Source of the DNA: Megalonaias nervosa
Taxonomy: Eukaryota > Mollusca > Bivalvia > Unionida > Unionidae
Assembly (NCBI GenBank): GCA_016617855.1
Contig: JAECUM010004979.1
Span: 62,001 to 126,000 of the forward strand
Direction: 5' to 3'
Length of the DNA: 64,000 nucleotides
Shown piece by piece: positions 1 through 12,167 of this stretch; position 1 is the stretch's first letter; each line of letters starts with the position of its first letter. Under the pieces are notes generated by a model. It worked only from the letters and a program-made list of their open reading frames with translations, was not told where the DNA came from and searched no databases. Position numbers and translations under genes: made by a program.

Positions 1-91
1 AGGTGACGTTTTTCATTCGGTAAACCAGAAAATGAATAACGTATATTCGGTAAGATTAACAATTAAAGTGAAATTGAAAGAAAACAAATAC

Positions 92-419
92 CCATTGTGT
101 CATGGTTGATAATGACCGTGGTAATTCCCAGTTTATCAATGACATGGCTGTAGCGATTGTCGGTATTTTCACGAAGAATATTGCAAAGAGTTTGATATCC
201 TCGGTCTCCACATTGCACAACAGCTTCCAGAAACTTTTCCGCTTTCATCGACTGTGTTTTGGGCTGTACATTGTTTATTTCGTCCCCTTGCTGAAGAGTG
301 AACACGCCAAGTTCCACAAAGCGGTTTACAAAATCATTGACGTTAAGCTCTTGTTTTAAAAAGCTCCAATTGCATCTTAACTTCCTATCATCTTCATCGT
401 TCATCTTTTGAATCTCCAT
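92..419 (-). CDS. CARD-domain protein, first coding exon (partial gene)
   Basis: The minus-strand ORF starts at 419 and reads about 109 residues before a likely splice donor (ATGG|GTATTT, last exon base 92). Residues about 6-95 look like a caspase-recruitment (CARD) domain: a charged helix 1 (DDRKLRCNW), a helix 2 with VNDFVNRFVELGVFT, an 'EINNVQ' turn, then KAEKFLEAVVQCGDRGYQTLCNIL, matching the CARD helix 4-5 pattern 'GxxAFxxLCxxL'. The start is supported by an in-frame TAG 18 nt upstream and a good context (AAAAATGGAG). CARDs mediate homotypic docking in apoptosis and innate immune complexes, so the protein could be an initiator caspase, an adaptor, or another CARD fusion. The rest of the gene lies left of position 1, so the family cannot be named. 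No upstream coding exon was seen. Confidence 0.75.
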
Positions 420-1954
420 TTTTAAACAAACAGTACACTATACTTCAATGCTGCGAAGAAGTCGTCTGGCCTACTTTTTCATCTGATGTATCATGTAAAA
501 TATTTTATAAAATACCGATCCTTCTATATCCTGTTAAAGCATTTTACTAAAAAATTCGTATTTTGAAAAGTAACTTTACATTTTCTGATGGAAATACATG
601 CCACTGCTGTCAAGACGCCATTGCTCTTTGCAAATGGCTGCCTTCAACCAGTTGTATTTTTAAGCCCATGTTGGCGACGCACACCAAAGTTGCCGTCATC
701 CGGATTCAAATTCAAACTGTTGTCTTTTCAAGGTATGCAACACGATATCTATTGATTGTAAATAACATATATGGTGCTATAATAATAGCCAAATTTAGCT
801 TTGTGTCTGCATACAATACAAGGCGAGGCAACAGTGGGTTAATTGGAATTTAAACTTCAATATTCCCGAGTTTCAAACCCAAACGAATCTCTGTTTTTCT
901 GCGTCAAGCGATTACTTTGACAAGTATGTGCTCGGTGAGTGATAATTACATGATAAAATTTAAGTTAATGACATTTTCTTGATTCGGCCTGCATACCACA
1001 CAAGATATGTTGAGACAAAGCTGACGGTATCTACACGGAATGAATTGAATGAAATCATGTATACAGTCCAAACAAAGTTTTGACAATTGAACATTTTGAA
1101 CGATATACGATAAGAGATATTAAAACAAGATAACAGAGCCATCTTCGGGTGATATAATCCAGCAAAACTGTTCTGTCATTTCAAGATGATTTTGAAATCT
1201 GAACATTAATATAAAAGCCATCCTACCCTAAGGTCATTACCGATTACAATACCTGAATAGTTCAACACAACTATTCTATTAGCATTTGTCTAAACAAACG
1301 ATCGTATGATATAAACGATATTTTATCCGGTACAGGTGGATTTGGGTTTAAAGCGATATCCATTTTTCAGGCCATCTTCTTTTGTATAGTAAGCTGCTTT
1401 AAGTTGATGTGGAATCAGAGGAGGCATTCAGCAAGATACATGCCAATTTTTTATTTTTTATGTCATTTTGATAGTTAAAATAAGACCGGACTTGGGTTGG
1501 CTAATTCTCCCAATTCCTTTATTTAAACATGCAAAATGTTTACTTGACAGTAACTCTGTGGAAAAAACTTTAGCATGTATACACATTTTGCTTTGAAAAT
1601 AACAAACTTAGATTCTAAACTTTTACATACATACATACATACATACATACACATACATACATAAAATAATATATGCCGAATGTAAAAGATGTTCCATGCT
1701 ACTATAGGTGCCAAGGTGTGCGAGATACAACATAGCTGCATGGTTCTACTCGTTTAACAGCTTAGTACATCTTTGCGTATATTATTATTACGAATTTTAA
1801 AAATTTAATAGGGAGAATGAAATGTCCATAATATTTATAATGAGGGGATGGCATTCCTTTTTCAGAAGAAGACCAAAGCGTTTTAAAATTACATCTAATG
1901 GTGACATAGGTGACTGGTTAACCGGCATGTTCTTTTGCAAACAAAGTTAATGAA
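420..1954. other. Upstream region of the CARD gene, no gene seen
   Basis: This region contains the presumed 5' UTR and promoter of the CARD gene, followed by AT-rich DNA. The ORFs here are short, lack recognisable domains and are not supported by splice context. A (ACAT)n microsatellite lies at 1621-1664. No TATA box or initiator could be assigned with confidence. Confidence 0.4.
1621..1664. repeat. (ACAT)n microsatellite
   Basis: About ten near-perfect tetranucleotide repeats are visible directly in the sequence. Confidence 0.95.
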
Positions 1955-2222
1955 TACTTGTTGTGTCGTTTTCTTTTCCCCTGGCCTACATGACTAGACT
2001 CAGTAATAATTGTTGTGTCGTTTTCTTTTCCCCTGGCCTACATGACTAGACTCAATAGTAATTGTTGCGTCGTTTTCTTTTCCCCTGGCCTACATGACTA
2101 GATTCAACAGTAATTGTTGTGTCGTTTTCTTTTCCCGTCGCCTACATGACTAGACTCAATAGTAATTGTTGTGTCGTTTTTTTTCCCCCTGGCCTACATG
2201 ATTAGACTCAATAGTAATTGTT
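1955..2222. repeat. 52-bp minisatellite, about 5 copies
   Basis: The unit contains 'cttttcccctggcctacatg' and recurs at exact 52-bp spacing (for example at 1981, 2033 and 2085). Copies differ by a few substitutions. Confidence 0.9.
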
Positions 2223-2519
2223 GCAACCATTGTGAACTTGCGTTCGCTTGCCACACTAACAACAGTCTCAAAAGCAAATAAGCAAGTCGTACACCATTGA
2301 CAAGGTTGACAAAGAAGTTTATCTAAATGAGCACAGATGTTTAAAGTCCCAAAAAATCATTAATGAAAAAAACATCGACACAGCGCAAGTTAAGACATGT
2401 CTTTTGTTGATTTATTGAGATTAACTCCAGCATTGTTGAATATGTGAATCCTAAATTTCTCAAGGTCAAGACCTCTTACAACAATTGAATGCTTCAATAC
2501 CATCATCTTATTTACTTTT

Positions 2520-2690
2520 TGTTCCTCTGATTCCGCACGAGTTCGAGTCTCAGCTCTGTCAACGTATACGAGTAGCTTCTTGTGGGTCGGCGATTCCTCC
2601 CAGGTTCTTCCACCACCAATATACTGTTCGTCATGTATGGTCTCTCGTGAGCTGAATAATGGCGTCAACACTCACACAACCATCACCACT
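2520..2690 (+). mobile_element. SINE family B, 5'-truncated copy
   Basis: The segment starts within the tRNA-like B box (gttcgagtctca) and continues through the family body (gtagcttcttgtgggtcggc, ggttcttccaccacc). It is a diverged relative of the copies at 48.6 and 62.4 kb. The A-box end is missing. A (CA)n tract follows at about 2697-2726. Confidence 0.65.
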
Positions 2691-2694
2691 CCTC

Positions 2695-2696
<2 letters not shown>

Positions 2697-2726
<30 letters not shown>
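2697..2726. repeat. (CA)n microsatellite
   Basis: An uninterrupted CA run is visible just after the SINE-B fragment. Confidence 0.9.
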
Positions 2727-2728
<2 letters not shown>

Positions 2729-2781
2729 AAAAAAGAAAACCCCTACGAACTAATTGATATTTTTGGGGAATATTTCGCACA

Positions 2782-2926
2782 CAGTGTCGGACTGGCCCAT
2801 AAGGAATCTGCCTTAAGGCAGATGGGATGCGAGGTTTTAGGTAATATTATAAGTGGAGAGCCGCCATGTGTTTAAGCCGCCTTAATGTATGAACAAATCC
2901 AAAACTTTTGGCCTAGTCCAACACTG
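2782..2926. mobile_element. Short hAT-like MITE with terminal inverted repeats
   Basis: The left end CAGTGTCGGACTGGCC (2782-2797) is the inverse of the right end GGCCTAGTCCAACACTG (2910-2926), apart from a few mismatches. The element is 145 bp and has no coding capacity. The CAGTG-type end resembles hAT non-autonomous elements. I did not see a clean 8-bp target duplication, so the superfamily is an inference. Confidence 0.55.
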
Positions 2927-3897
2927 ACAGCACTCGTACAGTTGATGTAACAGAGGTGATAACAATATTTTGTTTTCCCCTCCAAGTAAATAAATAAGTC
3001 GTATAATAAAGATAGCAACACACTTTGAAACGAAACTGGAGACGACTTTAATCAGAAGTGGACCAACATTTTGGAGCAAACGAGATACCTGTACAAACCT
3101 GTGGTTTGACAAGAAGATGGTGACAACTATGTAATAAAACAAAGCTGCAGCAATTCTGCTTGACGTCAGCCTCCATAGATGAATCATATCGTTTGCTGCG
3201 TGCAAACATTAGTCTGAGCAAGACATGAAGGGGGAAGTTCAGAAGATAGTTTCTTTGAAACGAAACGGCATAGTGAACATATTACAAAAAGTTAAAGACA
3301 AAAAGGAAACACGTCCTCAAAAAGCACGTTTGATTCCTATATTTGAGAATGGCTGGCGTAACAAATCACATCAATTCAAGCATCTAAAATCAGTTCGATG
3401 ATTATGGAAAAATAATTATATCGTTCATTTTGTACCAACAACATAAATACTTGCTAGTATTTCAGCCTGACTAAGAATTCTTTATGGCTCTCTTCCGAGT
3501 AAAAAAAAATTAATCTATGCCTGATATAGACCTTGTAGAATGTGTTTGTCATGAGCTTTGCAACTTTGAACCTTAAACTTGTGAGATCTCGTGACAACAG
3601 AAATTCAAGCATTCTACAACTTCTGTGAATTCAGCGCATTTGGCTTAAGTTTCACCCCACACAGTGTGCGTGATTAACGTCTTAGTGGCATTTGCTCACT
3701 GCTGAATTCAAATGGTGTCCGGTAGCTATGTCTTCTGAAGATCCATCTGCATACAATAATTTTGTGCGCATCTAACTCAAGTCAGGTACACCGAATACTC
3801 TAAAAGCAGACTTTTCGGCATGCTTTGTTAAAATGTTTCAAAAGGTATGGAAAACAGAAAGGAATATTTCAGACAAAACAACTATGATTTGGATTTT
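2927..3897. other. Non-coding stretch, nothing assigned
   Basis: A 107-codon minus-strand ORF (2882-3205) overlaps the MITE right end. It has no domain I recognise and is probably fortuitous. Otherwise this is AT-rich single-copy-looking DNA. Confidence 0.35.
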
Positions 3898-4195
3898 TAA
3901 CGTAGCTTTAACCATTTTTCAATCATATCTCTACGATGTCTGCAGTGTGGCAGTTTAAAGTGATGTCTAGCACTGGGGCATCATGCCGCAGACATGTAGC
4001 ATCATGTCCCACCTAGTCACATTATTCTGACACCAGGCTGACCAGTCCTAACACTAACCTCTTAATGCTGAGCGCCTAGCGAGGTAGCTGTAAGTAACAT
4101 TTTTATAAGTCTTTGGTATAACTCGGCCAGGGTTCGAACCCGCGACCTCCCGCATCCGAGGCGGACGCCGTAACCACTAGGCCACAGGAGCGGTT
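3898..4195 (-). mobile_element. tRNA-derived SINE, family A
   Basis: On the minus strand the head has pol III promoter boxes: an A-box-like TGGCCTAGTGGTTACGG and a B box GGTTCGAACCC. A body shared with three other copies follows (9.5, 19.2 and 23.1 kb), with motifs such as 'ggttagtgttaggactggtc' and 'gacatgtagcatcatg'. A degenerate A-rich tract follows at 4196-4224. Confidence 0.85.
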
Positions 4196-4224
4196 AAAAA
4201 AAAATAAAATAAAATAAAATAAAA

Positions 4225-5189
4225 ACTATATAAATAAGACCAGAAACGAACACAATTTAAAGAAAGCTATGTAAATCAGACCAAAAACGAACACAGTATC
4301 AAGAAAGCGATGTAAATAAGACCAGAAAATAACACAGTTTAAAGAAAGCTACACGACATAAAGCTCTCTGTTAAGTTTGGTTGACGCTGGTCATGTACTT
4401 TTTGAGAACTGACAACAGTTTTTAATGGACGATGGACGACGTATGAAGAACGACACACAACGGACGCAGGTCCATACCGTAACCTCACGTGGCCTTATGG
4501 CCAGGTGAGCTAAAATATTAGTTCTAAATACTAGGATCTGTATGGTTACTTTTTTTTTTTTTTTACAATGAGGGATAAAAAACAGGGATTTAATAAATAA
4601 GTAGGAACAAAACATGGCATCTAAGACGACTTCAGAAACGTACTGAACTATACACGATTACATAATCTACCCACACCACCACCCCGTTCAATGTGAAGGA
4701 AGACTTTAACCTAAACCATACACGGAAGACACGATGCTAGTCAACGAAGACTTTACAAATGTCATTAACTGGACTTGTCTCCAAACTAATCTATTTCAGA
4801 GTTACATGTATTTTGTGCCGAACTATTTCAGAGAGAAATGTATTTTGTGCCGAACACGGATGCCGTGCAAACAAATGGACAGACAGTAATACAGAACGAT
4901 TAAAAAAAATGTATATGAAAAGCGGTGACATATTTTACCTTTGTACAATGCGACAGTAGAACCCAGTCTATCAAATCACTGACAAAATAAAAAGCGTTGA
5001 CTTTTATTTGGCTGCATGCAATGGGACGGTATAGCCCAGTATATGTTGTCTTCAATTTTATGCGGTTTATAGGTAAGAAAATCCCTATAACAGCAAATAA
5101 TAATACCACATCATCTTAAATCCTCATCAACATTCGCTGATTGTTACTTTTAATGGGCACTGTATAGTCAGTTTTGTACTGATATGCCG
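4225..5189. other. Intergenic DNA with repeat tails
   Basis: The stretch contains about three diverged direct repeats of 'gaccagaaacgaacacaatttaaagaaagc' type (4230-4350). A low-complexity tail at about 4415-4520 includes 'gacgatggacgacgtatg' and 'ggccttatggccaggtgagc', which resembles a repeat end common in bivalve genomes. No gene was seen. Confidence 0.4.
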
Positions 5190-5194
5190 TTAAA

Positions 5195-6140
<946 letters not shown>

Positions 6141-6189
<49 letters not shown>

Positions 6190-6205
6190 TAATAATAATA
6201 ATAAT
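6141..6205. repeat. (TAA)n microsatellite
   Basis: About 21 trinucleotide repeats with one interruption (taatgataa). Confidence 0.95.
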
Positions 6206-6285
6206 CCTCAACTTAGCCAAGGAAACAGAATTAACTTAGCCAAGGTAACAGAATTACCTAGAAGCTAGATTACACTATGGCCCAG

Positions 6286-6287
<2 letters not shown>

Positions 6288-6343
<56 letters not shown>
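6288..6343. repeat. (TA)n microsatellite
   Basis: About 27 perfect TA repeats. Confidence 0.95.
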
Positions 6344-6345
<2 letters not shown>

Positions 6346-8589
6346 GAGTCCATATACCATTTATAAACATTTACATGATTAACCACTACAAGAAAAGAAA
6401 TACAGTTAGTACAGCTTATACAAGGTTAACATACTTGTATTGGTATGTCCCAGCTACCAGAGTTCAGTTAATACAAATTATACAAGATTTCCATACTTTT
6501 ATCTATCTGGTACATCACAGCTACCAGAGTTTATATTTTATCAAGAAATTTACAGTAACTGTTAATTTTAGACTGAATTTTCTTTAGTTGTCATTCTGGT
6601 ATTTCTGAATGCATAAAACAGAATTTCACATAATTTTAAGTCTTGCCAACTCAAATTAAAAGTCACTGGAAGGAAATATAAGTCACTGTGACCAGCTTTT
6701 GGTAGAGGTGGGTAAAAATCCTTAAGGTTAACACATGCAAAATTTGGAATGCATTGGCGTAAAAGTTTGTAAAGTAGAAGCAAATGCCAAACAATTACAC
6801 ACCCACAGTAATCAACTTTTAATGGTAGTGATAATGTAGCATCCTGCAGCACTTCAACCAAAAGTTTTCACTGCTGTCTATACAACAGCCTCGCAGTGCA
6901 TCTTTGTTAAAGACATTAGGTAAAACAGTAGCTTAAATGATATGCCGCATAAGCTTTAAACAGTGCTCTAATTTTACTAGTAAAGTATGATTGACTTTGG
7001 ATATTAATGACCAACAAATTTCCTTTGAAAATGCATATATTGACAGATTAATGTCCATCCACAATTTCTGCTAAGATCTATTGCCCTTTTTGCCTTAAAG
7101 CTGAAAGCAATGTATGACAAAATTTTGTAAACACAAGTAGTCCTGTAGTTTTTTATGGCTCCTTGTCAAAACTTGGTCAATATTATTGTCATCATTTGAA
7201 GATGCACATTTCAACAAATAACTGTACTCCTGCTATTTTTTAAAAAAGTTATTACTGCTATTCTTTACTTGACTTGGAGCAGGATACAGTGGATGTTTAT
7301 TGTGGATACAATTAGTCTTCTTGTTTTCAGTGGCAGGTAATGGTCATATTCTGAAGATGCACATACCAACAAATCAAGTCACAAATTAGTTTTAGAATTA
7401 TTGCAATGAGCAGAACATTGTGAACACAAGTCATCTTGCATTGCTTTAGTGGATGGCTTTGAAACTTGGAATGTATTATGATGATCATCCAAACATGTGC
7501 ACACTGATAAATCTTTGTGCTCACAGCATTTTTGCAAGAGTTACTGCCCTTCTTACAGCTAGAAGCAATCTTACAGCTGCTTGCAGGGTATAACAAAATT
7601 TGTGAATGCAACTTTCAGTGGATTGATGGGAATATTAGTACTTATCACAGTCATCATTAAAAAATATGCATATTAACAAGTCCATGTACAAATATGTGCC
7701 ATTTTGGCTATAGACTGAATTCTATCATAAGGAAATTGAACAGAATGCAGTAGATGTTGAGGTATATTTACATGATGGAATTGCTCACCATATCTCTAGT
7801 TTGCCAGAGAATCAACTTTTGATTTCTTTGTTAATGTCATCACAATACATGCCCTCTATAAATCATATGCTAGGGCACAAAATGAAACTTTGCGAATCTA
7901 GCACATCTCGGATATCAGTGTTACTGATGATAAATTACATCTCCAAATTATGTACCTAATATTGGAGAATACAAATATATTTCTTTCTGATGATACATTT
8001 GATAATATATGCTCCTTTCCATACCTTCTCCTCTCCTATTTCACAGAACTCTGGATGCATTAAAACTATGCAAAACATTTTGAATTTAATCATTTAGTCC
8101 AGAACTGTCAGCATATTTCTCTTGTCCTAAGCAATATTTTATTTGAGTGCAATCAAAACAAAAGTCCCTCTAAGGGATCAACATTCTACCAACCTAAAAA
8201 GAATTTCTTGGAAATCCAAGATAAGCCCATTCTTCTGTCCTTTTGTTCTTTTTAACCACTGAGAAGCTTCTATATATCAACTTTGGTAACAAGACTATTG
8301 TCTTGTGTTTGAGTTAACATGTTCACAAGATACCTGTTCATGTGCAGTACAAAGTCATGGCCTTCAGCCTTGAATCTGACATAATGGACAGGAGAGATCA
8401 TTTAACTCGTCTCAGATAATATAAAGACATACTTGTATGCTGAATAATAATTATTTTTTCAAGAAAATAAGAAATTTTTTAAAAGTGGCATCAAAACAAG
8501 GTATTTTTCTGATATATCCACAAAATGAGCTTGATAAAAAAAGTGCTCCTTAGCTACTACTGGGGAAAACCCATGTTCTTTGATCTTAA
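6344..8589. repeat. Decayed dispersed repeats, intergenic
   Basis: Two diverged copies of a roughly 75-bp unit ('cagctaccagagtt') lie at 6400-6560. Between 7050 and 7700 a unit of roughly 240 bp recurs, marked by 'gaagatgcacat', 'aacaaatcaagtcacaaa' and 'ttactgcccttctt', with about 30-40% divergence. No ORF with domain content was found. Confidence 0.45.
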
Positions 8590-10630
8590 AATCAATGTCA
8601 GGGGCTGACTATCAAACTGTTCACTGAAATGCAACTATATACAAAGTCTGATCCAAACCGATGTGAATATGTACAAGTCAACAATGACCAGTGGATATGC
8701 TAGTGGTCAGATCTATACAATTTTCACTCAGAACTAGTTAAATATTTAAAGAAATATTGTAGTGATAACCCCATGTAAATGGCAACCTTTATGTAAGATG
8801 AACAGTGATAACAAAATTGTTACAATAGCCACTGTCATGCCATGGTGGACCTCAGACAAAGCACTATATTAATTCAGAACCAGCTAAATATTGCTCTTGA
8901 GTTTTAGTGAAAATCCTGTCAACATGACCATCAATTCAGCCTTATAAAGATTTTCAGCAAGTCCCTCAGGCTGCCATTCCAAAAGTTGGATCAGCATCAT
9001 TTTAATATAGGAAGTACTATATATTGTAAAAAAGAAGTGGGATTCTTTTGGTTTTTATTTTTGTAAATTGCTGGCATGACCATCCCTTCAAAAGAAATAG
9101 CTGCTACAAGATTTGTGTTAGTTTTTAGATCAGCATCATTTTATTTAATACCAACTATATATAATGTGAAGTGTTGAGCGAATACCCCATACTGATATAA
9201 CCATCCCTTCAAAAGTAGCAATGACAACATGATGACTATGATATTGGAGTTAACATCATTTTTATATAGGACCAGCAAGATATCAAAAGATGTCTTTGAG
9301 TGAGAACTGTATGCCTGTGTCACCAGCTGTTCCGAAGCAGCTATAGCAAGATTTTAAAGATGGCTACCATGGTGACTCTATTGCAAGCATGATCTGCACC
9401 ATTCTCATTTAGGATCAAGTACATATGAGAAGTTTTTCAAGAAAACCTCCATGTACATCTATCCACTCTGGAGAAGTGGTGATAATAAAGTTTTGTGTGT
9501 ATGTTTTTTCAGTTTTTAACATAGCTTTAACAATCTGAGTCATATTGCTATGTCTGCAGTGTGGCAGTTTATAGTGATGTCTAGCACTGGGACATAACGC
9601 TGCAAACATGTGGCATCATGTCCCACCCAGTGTTATCCTGACACAAGGCTGATCAGTCTTAACACTAACATCTTAATGCTAAGCACCAAGCAAGGCAGCT
9701 GCCAGCAGCATCTTATAAGTCTTTGGTATCATCCAGCTGGGGTTCAAACTCACGATCTCCAACATCCATGGCAGATGCTCTAACCACTTAAGCCACCTGA
9801 GCTGTCTAACAAAGTTTTAAAGATGGATACATCACCATTAAGCTCGAGGTCTGATTAGAACTATTTTCATTTAGTATACACAAGAAGTCTTTAAGTAAAT
9901 AGCTAATGTCTATATCACCATATTTCAAAGAGAAATATCGATAACATGAATTTCAAGATGGCTACAATGATGGCCAAACTGGATGTCAGATAGGCACCAA
10001 TTTCATTTAGGACCAACTACATATCCTAAGAAGTACTGCAGTGAAAATCTCATGTCAATATGACTATCCATTTAACACAAAAAAAATTTCAAGACCTCTA
10101 CAATGATGGCCATGTTTGAGGTCTGATCAGCACCATTTTCATAAATGGTCAGCTATATATCATAAGAAATCTTTACGCAAACAACATAAGACCTTATACG
10201 TGGACATACTGAACATTAGAGTGGCATGATTTTGCTTCAGGATCAACATCATTAGAAGTCTTTCAGTGAAAATCCAAACTGATATGATCATCTTGATCAG
10301 GTGGAATAGTGAAAGCAAATTTTCAAGATGACTGACATGGCAACTATATTGGATGTCCAAGGGCACTAGTTTCATTTAGGACTAACTAGACATCATAATA
10401 AGTCCTTCTGGGAAAACCCCATGTCAATACAGCTATCCATTTAGGAGTAATGATAAAAAATGTTCAAGATGGTCACTATGGCAGCCATACTGGGCACCCA
10501 AGTGGCAGCATTTTCATTTATGAACAATTAAACATTGTAAAAAGTCTTTTAGTGAAACCCCAAGTCATTATGACTATCCATTTAATAATAGTGGAAACAA
10601 CAATATTTTCAAGATGGCCATCATTACAGC
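8590..10630. repeat. 140-bp satellite-like family, tandem block 1
   Basis: A unit of about 130-150 bp repeats many times. Its recurring words are 'ttttcatttaggacc', 'taagaagtcttt', 'gaaaaccccatg', 'atgaccatcca' and 'ttttcaagatgg'. Further blocks of the same family lie at 29.57-30.56, 37.75-37.96 and 39.2-39.9 kb. A family-A SINE interrupts it at 9510-9808. The copies are too diverged for one consensus by eye. It has no coding potential. Confidence 0.75.
9510..9808 (-). mobile_element. tRNA-derived SINE, family A
   Basis: It has the same body as the copy at 3.9 kb, in the same orientation. B-box remnant 'ggggttcaaactcacg' and A-box remnant 'gctctaaccacttaagcc' are visible as minus-strand complements. 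It is more diverged than the 23.1-kb copy and is inserted in the 140-bp satellite block. Confidence 0.8.
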
Positions 10631-10968
10631 CACAATGGATAGGTCAGAGGTGGAGGGAGGTACGTCCCCTTACCCTGGAGAGACCATCTCTGGCCCCCAA
10701 AGGTAAGTGAGACAGCTTCTAGACTGCATGACTGCATTTGTCAGGGAGTGGCTGCTAAAGGAAAATTTGTCTTTCCCATAAATCCAGTGGAAGACGTTAA
10801 GCCATGTCCTTATGAAGCAGTCAAATGACCTAGGAAGGTAACCTATTGTGTCATGTATATAGGTCACACTAGACTGATTTGAGCCTTTTAGGATGACATA
10901 TCTCTAACATCCACAGCATGGATAATAACAGAACTGTTTTGCTCATACGCAATGTTTGTGCTGACTGT

Positions 10969-11260
10969 CCTAACTTTGTGAGCTGCTATACGAAGCAAAT
11001 TCACTGGTATGGGGTTATTTCTGATATGTGGAATGAATAACCCACTTTATCCAGGACAAAAGTGTCTTTGTTGATATACCATCCTTTCCCTCTGTGAGGA
11101 CAAGACGAGGTGTGGTCTCCTTTGACACATTGGTGCAGTCTTCCTTAAGTACCACTTGAGAGCTAGCTAGGAAGTTAGCTATTGAGTTATGGATGTCTAT
11201 AGTGGTATGAAGTGTTCTTGTGTGCACCACTATATATACACTGTATTCCATTTCCTTCAC
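10969..11260 (-). pseudogene. DIRS tyrosine recombinase, remnant
   Basis: Residues such as 'GKDGISTKTLLSWIKWVI' (in 11015-11260) resemble the segment before the catalytic HxxR box of DIRS-type tyrosine recombinases. After a frame change the box itself is readable as H-K-V-R at 10969-10980, followed by an 'S..IAYEQN' helix. Copy 2 has H-E-V-R at the equivalent place (51925-51936). Confidence 0.6.
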
Positions 11261-11861
11261 ACACCTTCAAGGTGGAGAGGTCATCTGAATTGAAGAACTA
11301 CTTCACCACTGTGAGAACTGTTTGTTCTGGGAGATGTATTTTACTAAGATCCCAAAATGCAGGTCATGAACTCTGGGCCAGGACAAAACACCTGCCATGG
11401 TTGCTTAAAGCAGATGAGGGAATATCTTGATTTCCTGATGATTCTGTTGCAAGGCTAATGAGACTGATCCAAGATTTCCCATTTAAGTGGAGTAATCAGG
11501 ATAATGAGACACTTAAATTCTTTTGCTTCTTTTATCACTTTCAAAACCTGAGATGAAGAAGTGTATGCCTTGGTTATTCCAATCTATGGAAAGAGTATTG
11601 ATTATCTAGGCCTTTGGCACTGGGACTAGTGAGACAAAGTTTGGGACTTTGGCATTCCACCTTGTTGCCAATAGGTCCATCATATGTCAGTAATTTCCAT
11701 CAAGTACCTATTGAGTAAAAAAGAAAAAAAAAAGAGATGAAGAGATCATTCTGTTTTTGTATTACATGTAGTTGGTTTTTGAGGGATAAATGAGTCTGCC
11801 AACACATTACCCAGCATAGGATATATTGAACTTGGATGTGCGTTTATTTCTGAGGACCCCA

Positions 11862-12167
11862 CTAGAGAATCTTGCAAAAGAGGATACAAAGGTCTGGGGA
11901 CTTGGTTCCACCCTGCAATTTAAAATAAGTCACCACAGTGGAGTTGTTGGACAGAATGAGAACACCATTTTCATGTAGGTTCTCCAGCCACCAATGAAAC
12001 ACTTTCGGAATGGTTTTCATCTCAAGAATGTTGATATGATGATAATGATTCTGAAGGGGCCACACTCTACTGGCATCCCAAACTGATAGACTTGCCCCCA
12101 CCCCCAGTCCTGTGTTTGCATCCATACAGATTGTGATTGCAGGTTGTACTTGCAGAGGTATCCCCAA
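11862..12167 (-). pseudogene. DIRS RNase H region, remnant
   Basis: This open stretch of 101 codons has the DIRS/Ty3-type RNase H layout. A first Asp context (ICMDANTGLGVGASL) is followed by HHINILEMKTI with the catalytic Glu position. Then comes VLILSNNSTVVTYFKLQGGT, the segment that in related elements reads 'SDNTTVV..KQGGT'. The Asp of the 'SDN' motif reads Asn here. It is flanked by stops in all frames, so it is a relic. Confidence 0.75.

Noticed and set aside
2774..2934. 8-bp target-site duplication for the hAT-like MITE
   Set aside because: The flanking octamers (ttcgcaca and acagcact) do not match. The element call rests on the inverted ends only.
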